A DNA stretch of 64,000 bases. Source: Trichostrongylus colubriformis. Its lineage: Eukaryota; Nematoda; Chromadorea; Rhabditida; Trichostrongylidae. The stretch lies in the NCBI GenBank assembly GCA_963978905.1, contig OZ022257.1:48556203-48620202 (forward strand), read 5' to 3'. A model generated the notes under the pieces. That model was not told the DNA's origin and ran no database searches. It was given only the letters and a program-made list of their open reading frames with translations. Every line of letters begins with the position of its first letter. Positions within the stretch are counted from its first letter, which is position 1. The translations under genes and the position numbers were made by a program. This document shows, piece after piece, positions 38,101 to 50,100 of the stretch.

Positions 38101-41100
38101 AGAAGCTAGGCGTATGGATTCTCGTCGCTCTGCCGGGCCAGTGCATACATTTGCAGCCGTCTTGAACATGTTCCTAACAACTGCATGTTTCACTGCAGAC
38201 GAATGAGCAGATGTGGCGTGAATCAAGATGTTCTTGGAACTAGCTTTTCTGTACCACTTCACACTAAGCATGCCATCGGACACTTTCACCTGCGTGTTCA
38301 GGTAGGGGAGCCAACCTGGTCGTGGGACCTCTCTTGTGAGTTTGATGTACTGAGACTGCTGGTTCATTAAGCGAAAACACTCATCGATTTCGAACTGTGT
38401 TGATGTAATAATGAAGCAGTCGTCTATGTATCTACAGTACATCAATGGTAAGCGTTCCAGCACTGGTTCTTCGATTCTGCTGAATTTTCTGCCGATTTTG
38501 CTTATGAAGCAGATTGCGAGTACTGGAGCTAAGCGTTGACCCATTGCCAAACCTCTGATTTGACGGTAATACGCACCCGACCACCTAAAGATGTTACATT
38601 GCAAATATTGCTTGATCTCGTACGGTGGTGGATTGGGTGAGTTTGTTTCTGACGTACGGAGTTTCTCTGGTGTTTTCCTAGATCTCCGTCAAAACCGCTA
38701 GGGGGATGAAGCGTTTGACGGTGTAGTGGGCAAAATCCTAGTCTTGAGCCACGTTTAGGCCTTCGAGGAAGACGATCCTGTCGAAGCGTCAGGCCGTAAA
38801 TAAATATTCCACCTAACAACCTCGTTGGCACAACAGAAGAACTTCTAATACACCATCTTGCTGTTGAACATAGTATGCCTTGAAGGCACATTCCAGGATT
38901 ACCTTGAGTGGATTAAAGCGCTGAATTATGAAATCAGAGCTGCTGAGGGTTACGAGGACAAGGAAAAATTCAAAAGAAGATCTTGAAAATGGCAAAAATA
39001 ACGCCTCACGACATCTGGCCTTGGACGAATTTACCGCGTGAAAACAGCCTTTGAATCAGTTTCCGCTGTAGGGTATCTCAAGTAACTTTGGGATACCGCC
39101 TATTTCCTCATTTCAACGTCTCCTTTATCGTTGGCATCTCTTCCTTCATATTATCACACAAATCGTAGGCCTCATTTGCCAAGTTGTTGCAGCCGTTGTC
39201 ACCGTCATTGTCAACAATTACGTCTGGGGTGGGCGGCCCTGGCTGGCCCTGCTTGGTGGAGTCCGCTTGCTTCTTCAGCTTTGCACGCTCCAGTAATTAA
39301 CACTCCCGCCTTGGTAAAGGTACAGCCTACGGCTGTGGATCGAACTATCTGACAGCGGCGAGAGCTGTAATACCCCAATTTACTCGTATTGTGCAAATTT
39401 GTGATAAATTACTTGGCAGGAAGACGTAATCAGACTGAAAAGAAAAGTGGATAACGAGATACCCCAACGCACCTCTTTTGACATCACTTCGTGGAAAAGT
39501 AGGATTTCGATATGTGGAATTAAATAGGTATTCAGTGAATATTCTTGTCAGTTTTGAGTTACAAAACCGATGCAAACGCTAATTTTGAAAAGTGTTTTAT
39601 CGCATTCATAGAGAGCTGTACCCACTAACCTCAGTCGGAAACTTCGAAATTTGGGATGCGACGGATCTTTCACTCCCTCACATTTTCAATTCCTGTACCT
39701 GTTCGGGTGAGAAAACCATGCTTGCCGGTAGCCCTCTCTACAGAGCTCATAAGCTAATTGACGGCGCTCACAAGCCTTTGGCCATAAGTGAGTTCTATTC
39801 TCAAGGAATACTTGAGGAACCGGAGGGGTCCGAATCAAGAGGAAGATGCAAATAAATCCAGGTTAGAAGCGATAAGCCGCGAGAAAACCCTGATTCAGAG
39901 CGCGACGCTGTGGTGTGTATTCGCATACCATTTGCTTCAACACACTGACTTTCCGAGTTGTCCGCAGTAGAAGACAGGCCGCGGGTCAACGTAAATTTTA
40001 GTGCAGTGGAGTTCCCCTTCCTAACTACATTAACATCCATGTAAGTACATCCAGAAACAATACAAGAAAGAACAAAAGAAAAGGTGAAAGAAAGGAACAA
40101 CTTTGTAATAAAACATCTCCTCTTGGCACCACGTCAAGTCGTCAAATAGGTGAGTTTGTGCAGTGGCGGCCAATTGAACTCTTCCGAACTACGACTGTAC
40201 CGTAGGCCGAAAATTACCCCCTTCCAGTGTCTTTGAGCTACACCTACTTGTCAAGACAAATTTGGGCGGATACGATTAGCGTGTGTAGCGCTCCGATCGC
40301 ACAGCGGCGGCGTGAAAAGGGTACAGCCTATGGGGTTACTCTGGGACCAGTGAAGTAAGTCACTCGTTGTCATAGTGAGTGTGACTTTCCTTTCCGTTGG
40401 CAAGTGCAGTGAATATATACCTACTTCGATCTGCAAGGCGTCGCGTACCACCCAAAAGTTGTCAACAGTCACAAATTGGCCGCTTAATCTGGTCAAGTTA
40501 GCGAATAGACCAGCATTCTGAAAACGATTCCGCAGATCATTCTAGCAATAGTTTCATAACCTGAAACTCCACTCACCACATTCTGGTAAGCCCTTAGCAT
40601 TGAAGAGTTCTTCGCCATAGCCCATAGCACTTCTCGACGATAACAATAAGCATCAGTATTTGCAACCTGAGAACTAAATCTCAAATGTGGTACCTTAAAT
40701 GTTTGGAACTAGGCTGGTGTTTTCAGGTACTTCATTACATTTATAGAAAACATTCAAAAATGCAGTGTAACAGTAAGCAAATTAACCATGTCAAGTAGCT
40801 ACCTTTCTTCTCAACTTACATAGTCAGTGTCGTCGTCAACAGTGTGAATGGCTATCGGAACCAACCCAGGTGGCCATCCCTCGACGGCTGGGTAGTCGAT
40901 GCCGGGTATAGCTTTGCCGTCATTCGGCCCGTACATTCCAAGAAGATTTGAAATTGCTGATATTATAGTTCTATTTGTATCTGTCGAGCGGATGTATATC
41001 TGCAAATTATTTTCCATAAACCACTACGATATACGTATAAGCAAACATCCCACTATCTACAGTTCAAAGTTTGTTTAGTAGCCAAATAGCATGTTTCCCG

Positions 41101-44100
41101 GTGTAGTGCATGTGTGAAGCACAATCATCGTTTTGTTGGTTAATTGTACGAAGATGTGGAGCAAGATTCTCCAGGGATGTGTCACTCATGCCGCACTCAG
41201 TAAAACTGAGCAAGATCGGCTAGAACACAATATTACAAATTTCCGAAGCGACGCTTGATCACAGTACCCTGTCGTTGGATTAAATGCAATCGCGCACGCA
41301 CACTCATTCTGCATTACGGTACACCAAATATAACCAGTCGATTTTCGCGTCGCTGCGCTGCGAACTACTGTTGTTTTTCAGTGGCTTTGCTTTCTCTGTA
41401 TTATACGTTTTGCTCGTTTTTGTTCTTTTCGTGCCGTTAATCAGCCACATATTCAAGGAAAGTAGTGTACCTTTCACCGATACCGTGCACATTTTCCATC
41501 GCCGAACGAGTCGGCAGCAGGGACTTTCTCGATTACTATACAGCCGAGGATGGAGCAGGAATCATTTCTAGAGAAGCACCCAAGACAAAACTCTCGAAAT
41601 TTTTTGAGCAACGAAAATAAAAGTGGTCTTTTACTCTCTGCAAACGCTCAACCGTAGAATTTTGTATTAGCCGGAAAAGAAGGGAAAAAGCAGATTAATG
41701 GTTCTATGATTCATGTATATCTATGTGGCTGACACCTCGACACCTTTCCAGCTCGAGAGGGAAGAATTCAAGGAAACAGATGATGTGGAGAAAAGTACCT
41801 TCGCACAAAAAGTTCTCAAGTTCTAGCTTCTAGAGTAGAGAGGTCTCAGTACCGTCTCAATAAAAGAGGAAAGCTGTGCCTACTCGTGTTTGATGCAATG
41901 ATAGTTTTCTTATTGGTCGAAGTAAAATGAAGTTAAAGCAATGCACTTTTCGTGCCAGGTAATCTCAGACATACACATGCCAATGCAAAGCGTAAAAGAT
42001 AAAAATAATGGTTTTCGGGCCCAGAAAGTATCAGCGATCACTTCTTGACTCGTAATAAACAGAGGTTCTTAAAATGAAATAAAAAACTTGTGGAGCGTGA
42101 CGCAACAAAAGCCATGCATCATTGCAAATCTCTTGATAAAGCCTCAAGCTATGGGCTCTCCTATCCTTTTATTCATCCGTTCTCACTCAATATAAGGGGA
42201 AACAACGGATTCGGTGATCTTTGAGAAATAATCGGACCTTCAGGACCACCTGTAAATATAGCTACTTTTCTGCTACCTACCGTTGTTGTACAAAAAAGGC
42301 AAATGCGGGTGCGAGGCTTGCACAAATAACAGAGTATCAGCACGCATTAAGCGGCAAACTCATTGGAGTCTCCGACGAGACGAAGAATATTATTATGCGT
42401 TGTTGACCAGACTGAACACACTCATTCAAAGAAGGAAAACTGAGTATATGAATGATGGCGTGAGTACATCTCGAACTCGTGACGGTGTAAGGTACAGTAT
42501 CCTCTTGAGATAGTGTGGCTGATTAAAAGGAGCATGAAAAGAACAAAAACGAGCAAAACGTGTAACACAGTGAAAGCAGAACCCTCCCCCCCCCTCACAA
42601 AAAAAGCTCTAGCAATTCGCTGCACAGCGACGCGGAAATCCACTACAGGGGGTGCCAAAAAGAGAAGTAATTTTGCTCACGGCTCACTTCCGCCATTTAT
42701 ACAAAACATAGGAAAACGAAAGAGATGAAAGTTTTGGGGCAAAATATTCCTGAAATGTTCCTCTAAAGGCAGGGACACGCTATGGCTCACTACATTGATC
42801 ATCATTAAAATTCGGAGACTTCAGTCTGCGCAGTCGAGCTTCAGACCATCTACGGTATCAAGGTCCGCTTACCACAGTGGAGCCAGATTCCATGGTAGGT
42901 CTCTTGTAGAAAGCTTCCGAAGGATTGGATCTTCGGTTCATGGGAGTCACAGAGCCCTTGCTGCCCGAACAACGCTGCTATGATCCGAAAAATCATTTTT
43001 CATACCTCAAACCCACATCCGAGAGGTTTCAGTGGTAACGATACGTTCTGGCTTTTGAAACTTAGGGCGCTGGGAACCCGGAAAAAAACGGAATGTTCAA
43101 GAATACCATCCAGTATGAATTCCCTTAGGTACCCAGAGTGAACTGACATTAACAATGTTCTGAACGAAGGCGACAAAATCTCCGATTTTGAGGTGACACA
43201 TCATGTTCACTCGGAATAATCTCCCGACCCTGCTCGTGCAGGAGGCTGTTAGGGAGTTCACTGATAGGAGGAGGTGTGCTCTTGAATGCCGGGATGGAAA
43301 TATCTCGTTAGAATTTGCAGAAGTTCGATTAAACAGGTTTGAAAGTGGAGGAGAAAAATTACTTTTTTTATTGGCACCCCCTGTAGTTATATTTAGTTTA
43401 CTGTGACGCACAATGTGCGCGATTGCATTTAATCGGACGACAGGGTATTGTAATCAAGCGCCGCATCGGAAACTCATAATCTTGTCTGCTAGAACAATTA
43501 TCAATAACACTTATACCCATGCATGCTATCTTTCGTCAGGTGCTAAAAGCACTGTAGGCAAATCTCAGTGGTACTGAGCACGTCAGAGCAATTACTATAT
43601 TGAATAGGCAACTATTAACGCATGGTAACAAGAAGTTCTCGAGACTGATTACATCGAGAGGTGGCAATTTTGGCCTACGGTAAGGCTTACGTAACGCCTG
43701 CAGTTCCGTTAGGTTTGCACACATGACACCTTGCCAAGCCGTCAAGTAAGAGTCAATGGTTATTTTTACCGCGAGCACCTTTTTCATACCCTTTCGCTAC
43801 TCTCCCATTAATTATTTTACTTAACTGTTGCTGTCTGTTGTCTCACTTATTTTGGATCATTATGAATGAGCGAAATACACACACGAGACAACAGATGACA
43901 TCTTCTACAGCGAGCAACTCGGAATGGTGATGTTGCAGTGAGACGAAATGCGCGGGAATGCAAAAACAGGCCGTAAGGCCGCGCTTTTAAATCAGGGTAT
44001 CCCTCCCACTTATCATATTCGGCCTAAAATGTTCGTTTCAAAACAATCATTTCTTCCTATCTTCCTCTTTTTATTGACCCCTCCTGGTTCCTATAAATCT

Positions 44101-47100
44101 AGATGAAAGCGCGCTCGATACATTCAATCCTGCCGATCTCCTTGACCAACCGCACCGTGACCAACCCCTAATCACGTCGCCTGGAGGCGGGCTGCCCTGG
44201 GCAAAGGCGACTTTCCCTGATGAGGCTGCCTCCGCCATAGCTCAAGGGGGTGCCATTTGCGGGGGATTCGCCATATATAGGCCTTTCAGACCCGCAATTT
44301 TTCAGTCAATGCCTCCTTTTGGGATTCCCTGTCACCCACGTTATCCCAAACACTGTCTTTATGGGAAGGATCACTATTCAACGGAACATTATGCACGCGG
44401 AAATAGTCAATGTGCAGGGCTTGAAAAAGAGCATCAAGGAATGCGAATATTAGCGGAATAAATGAACAACGAATGGATAGCTCAAGGTGTTACACTTACT
44501 CTACGGTAATAGATGGCAAAGCATCGGAAACAAACGCTGATTAGTTTACTGATGTCAGATAATCGGTATGAAATACTGTGGAATTCTGTTGTAACACATA
44601 AAAGGGAAACCTCTTCAGATGAGTATCTAGCGCTGAGAAACTTCATATCGTCGACATACGTTTTTCTAATCAACTTGCCGAGATCCATGTGCTGCTTCAT
44701 TCCGAGCTGGAAAACTTCAAACCTTTGAGATCAATGAGTTTTCGTTGAATTCAAAGTTGTGATTGGTGTGTTGATGAAGTTTTGTTCGAGTCGTATGCCT
44801 GCTCAGTTGTGTGAATCGAACGCGGCTCGAGCCTCTCTCTCTCGCTCTCAACATAACGGAGGGCATACATACAGTGGAAGCGGACATGCTGAACAACACA
44901 CAAGTACGGAAAAAAATACGGAAAAAATCTAAGAAAACCTTTGGAATTGTGGAATTAGGGCAATCATAAACTTCTACCTCCACGAGGTAGAGCAGGTTTG
45001 TATGTAATTTTATCACAAGATAACCTTCCATTTGCAGCTTCCTGCATCTTATCTCACTGAAGTAGATCCCAAACTTCTCATACATCAACTTCTCATATGA
45101 AGTTGTCCGGAAAGTTTTCAGCGTTTTGTGTAACTATTCTTCGTACATTCATTGCTGATTGAAAACTAGAGATTTCAGCCTTGCAGATGAACCTCGTAGC
45201 GGTCGACTCTGAGCAATACCTAATCTGAACCTGAATGTGGACAGTGTTTTCGACTACACTCACGTGGTCATGGGATCACAGCTTCAGAAAGGGTCTGAAT
45301 GTGAACAGTGTTTTCGACTACACTCACGTGGTCATGGGATCACAGCTTCAGAAAGGGTGATAGAAGCCAAGATCTTCTACTGTTTTGCAAGTGACCATGT
45401 CTGTTCCCTAATTCATTCGCGTACTCTTCCTGCCTTTGAGAAAAAAATTTTCGCTATTGCTTAGCGAGTTTGAGGACTTCTAACGGGCACACATGTTTGA
45501 ACCCCTTGATCCTCATTTCTCGCGTCTAATTACAAAAGAAGGCTTGGTGAAATCAAAAATGCAAATTTCCAAGGTTATTCTATGGATATTTGCAATCGAA
45601 CTTTTCCCTTCTCTACGACGCCTTTCATACTCAAGCAGGAACGATACTGCTAATATTTGGAGTCACAAACAACTACACCTCATGTGGTAGAACTTTGTGC
45701 CAATAGGGATCCTTGAAATGATAAGGGGAATCAATCGCTTATGCTCAAACCAAACATTTCGTAACAATCTCACCGGTGAAAGTTGTCCGAAACCGCCTCC
45801 ACCAAATGTCCAATTGCGCTCCTGGAAGGGATCCTTCGGGAAGGTTTTTGTTGGTGATCGATCTCCATGACGCCAAATCTGAAGCGAAATAAAGGAATAG
45901 AGTTGACTTTTCGATAAAATCGGTTAGCTCACATGAGCCAGTAATTGTAATCGTCTTTCGAGGAAATTATGAACTATATTTTGGCTGGTCCATGAGTTGC
46001 AGACTACCTTACATTTACTGCTGTAAAACGAACTAAAAAAATCCCGAATTTGTGCTTTTCTACTTGCCGCATGTGTCTGCTATTAAAAGAGTATTGCGAA
46101 AATCTCTCCGAGGCTTACTCCTCCATGGACACCACTTAAGAACTTCCAAGGGCGAGGTTGCAGGAGGCAAGATGGAATATTAACAGCGCAACGGAGGACA
46201 GTGCGATTTCTTACATGTTGATGTAGCGCTGGCATTATGTATTCAGGAATGAATTTTCTTCTAAAATTATGGAGTTGGACAACCCCATGGCATTCACGAC
46301 CGATGCCAAGCCTCATGTCGAGCTCATAAGAAGAAGCTCAGGTATCTCAGCCGCCGTATAGCAGAAACTCCCGGTGCTGCAAGGAGACAACACTGAGACA
46401 TGCTCCGTGTGTCGCCGCTCACAGACAGGTGAGACCCCCTGCAGTGACGTCGACACAGGACGGTCCCGAGACGAACCCTCGCATTCACTGACTATTCGAC
46501 GGGGGTAATGAGCGCGGGAAATCGCAGCCATCGAAAAGGGGTTTTTTCTTCAACGTTTTTTTCTGGGTTTTTCTACTTCCAATCGCCTGGTCCAGAGACC
46601 GTCGTGCTACTCACCCCGCGATTCGTCTCGGAACCGCCATTAGTGACCGTGCCGATGAGTAACGGATCTTTGTTATAGAAGTGAATCAAATTTGACGAGG
46701 TGCCGACTCTGTATTCTGTTCTAATATTCGTAGTTACTCATCAGCCACAGAAGCTTGCATTTATTTGGATCTTGGTATTCTACTACTCCATTTAACCGCA
46801 TATACGTAGGTCACTATTTATATTTCGGGAATAGGCAATACTGTTATCATGGGAGTAAATCTGATGGTTTCATCGTAAAGTTCGCCTGTTTTTACCTACA
46901 TACCCCACCATTCAATTTGCCGCACGGCGCTTATATTCATCTGAAAAATTTTTTCAGGAAATGAAATTGAAATTTTAAAAAAATTTAAAAAATTAGGCAA
47001 TGAAGCTCCATCAAAGACCACAGCGTATCGTTGGTTTAGGGAATTCAATCGTTGTCGTAGTCCGCTGCCCGACGAGATTCGTGAAGGATGTCCGAAATTA

Positions 47101-50100
47101 GCAGTTGTTTCCGAAAACATCGATCCTGTGTGCAATATGATTAAGCAAGATCGCCATGTCACCCATCCTAAGATTGAGGCATCCCTAAACATTATTTCCA
47201 CCAACAAACATACAATTTTACTTGAACACGTGGATTTGCAAAAAATATTTTCCCGTTGGAACCCACACAATTTGACAAACGCACCAAAAAAGGCTTGTGT
47301 CGACCAAATTTCCAAAAATTTATAAAATAAACAATTAGCACCGTGCGGCAAATTGAATGATGGGATATATAGTTAAAAAAGGCGAACTTACGATGGAACC
47401 ATCAGATTTACTCCCATGATAACAGTGTTGGCTATTCCCGAAATATAAATAGTGACCCACGTATTTGTTATTGTTGGAATTCGACTCCCGAATCGCAGAG
47501 GATCCAGAAGTCAACGCATCGTGGTATTCCTGTAGTACTGTTTTATATAGTTCTTCATCACCGTCGACGTATCGACATCAAGGCAACAGGTTGGTAATTT
47601 CACCCGTTTAGAGAGGGTGACCTTCTCCAAGCGTGGGTTTTATCCAAATCCACTGAACCACCTCCACGCTGGGGAACGTCACCACACTCCGGAGTCAAAA
47701 CTGGTTGTTCACCATAATCGCTAAAGAGGAGAGGGGACAGGATATTGACATATCCACAGATGATAGAGCTCTGCTTAAAACATGAATGTGAATTTCTTTC
47801 AAAAGAAGTAGGGTTGTGCAAAGCCACCTTTCGCAGTTTTCTCGTGTAGCCACTAAGCTAAAGGAAAAACGAAACAAAAATCATTCTCTGCGAAGTAGTG
47901 CTTTACTTCTTTCGAAAATTTTCAATCTTTCGTTCTCTCTTCTGCGAAGTGAGAACGAAAGACTGAAAACTTCAACTAAAGCATTTCATCTTCATCGAAC
48001 GTATACTACTGCCATCACGATATTGGATCATATTGTTATGCTGCCGAAATAGCATTCTGAAGAGAAAACGTCAAGCTAAACAGAGTGGTTTAGAAACCGA
48101 GATCCAATCTCGTTCCGATCGAAAGTGTGTGCGATATTCTGCTGGAGGGAATCGACCAGCCGCCGAGGCGTTGATACTAATATGTATATGGCGTATGGGC
48201 CGAAGTTAGTCTGACTTTGATCAACTGGACATGATGCGAGAATGAACATAGCAGTTACGTAATGATTGCAGTATGTCAGTGTGACATTCTCCGCGGAAGA
48301 AGAGGAAATTCATCTAGCTTTCATAAATGATAAAGGCGGGAAAGACGTAAGCAATAACCTGCTAAAGCAGGCATCATACAACCAGAGCGATACCACCACC
48401 TCACGTTCTGATACGGTTGAAGTGATCATTTTCGAAAATTTGGAAGTTATTTGAGCTGTAGGACACGAATATCATGACCACCCTGTAGAAGAACTACCAC
48501 CGCCCTTCCTACAGGTGCCAATTGCTATGTAGGATTAGTTACCGAATTGCTCAAAACTTGTCCGTAAAAGATTGTCCGCTTTAGTAGAAATGTTGCGCTT
48601 TGGCGGAGCGACTTCACCGGCTCCTGCTCCACGGAAATTTGACGAATCACACCACTTGGCGTGCCTGTAGCAAGCGTTCTGCGTGTCAAACAGCCCCCGC
48701 GAGCAGATTCTTAGCCAAAGAAAATGTCCTTCGAAAGTCACGTCTGGCATCAAAATGCTAGCTGGTGAGATTGTCTGGGGTGAACACTGCTTCACTTGTT
48801 GATTGATTCTTGGAAAGTTACACTCACGAGAACCTGAGCTGGAGTTGGTGCTTCGAGTTTTCTTCTTACAACGCCTAGACCACGAGTGCACAAAATGTTC
48901 TCAAAGGCAACTTTCTTAGCTCTACGATTTTTGTACATGGACACAGGAATGGTTGCCTGCAGTGCTTTTACTCGAGGAGAATCGGGCGAGTTGAAAGATG
49001 GTTCAAAGGATTGCAAACCTCAAATACAAGGTTCTGACACAAGCTTTGAAGATGATGAGAGAAGAGGTCGGCCATCGAGTCCCGACAAATAGGTTCTTCT
49101 AGCGGTCATTGAAGATGATAAAAGCTAGCAACGCGAATGCTGGCTGAAGACTTCAATGTCGATTACTCAACGATCGTCCGTAGTCTCAAGAAGCTTGGAA
49201 AATGTGGAAACTGGCTGGATAGGTTCCCCATGTGCTCTCCGACAGCAGCAAAGTCGATTGAGTTGGAATTTTTTCCCGATTTGCTGCAAAAAAACGAACA
49301 AAAATCATTTCTGACTGAGGAAGCTCGTCGCAGTAGACCAATCTCGGCTTCTGCTTGAAACATCAGGAGAGAGATACTGCGTATCGTCAGGTATTTCGAT
49401 GGAAGGAATACCGAATGATGTCCATCTTCTTTCAACTTGGTCTTTGCTGATTGTTCCATCGCCGAAAAGTTCGTTGAGATCGCGAGATGACTCTGCCGCC
49501 ATCCATCCTTTCCCCAAGCATGGAGCATTATATGACGAACATGAATATTTAGTATTTATTACATGAGGTAGCTCATGCAAGGGCCACAACATTGCGCAAA
49601 TAACATTGAACATAGAAAACTGTAAATCATTGGCCACAGCGGCAAACATACCAGCAAAACTTCGAATCATAAGTAGACAAAGCAAGCGAGAAAGGCTAAA
49701 ATCGGGAGAGGTCAATAATGCATAAGAGCATAAGAAATGAAGGAAGCAGTCAGAGTGAGGGGCCATTATTGGTCGAGGTATTCATCAATGACATTTTTGA
49801 AGGAGTAGAGAGTGGCAAGAATTGCCTTCTTCTAGCTTAAAGTATAATATAGCGAGCTGGCACGTCAGGAAAAAAGTAAAATCAACTAATGAGTTTGGCT
49901 GTGGGCCTGAGCAATTTCATTTGCCCACATCTGGTAATGGATGGTCTTGCATTATAAAACGCTTTGGCATTAAGACCCGTGAGACCATTAAGCATTTTGT
50001 AGAACATAAGCAAGTCAAACTATTTTCTCCTCCATTGAAGTGATCGAAGACCAAGGTTACGGTTTCTTTCAAGGCTTGGAGGAGTGTTCTCATAGCTCAG

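Larger units (their letters stand above)
34077..38853 (-). mobile_element. Penelope-like retroelement, disrupted (HAP-B intron 6)
   Basis: Outer inverted repeats at 34077-34316 and 38622-38853 enclose a minus-strand element: a reverse transcriptase fragment (about 38634-37870) and a GIY-YIG endonuclease (about 34944-34422). Between them lie an inverted duplication (34945-35095 against 37830-37985), a Tc1-like element and a possible LINE tail. The element runs in the same direction as HAP-B. Penelope-like elements are retroelements with this RT plus GIY-YIG pairing and terminal repeats. Confidence 0.82.

Noticed and set aside
49305..49766. 153-codon minus-strand frame
   Set aside because: Partly antisense to the mariner relic and without recognisable motifs.
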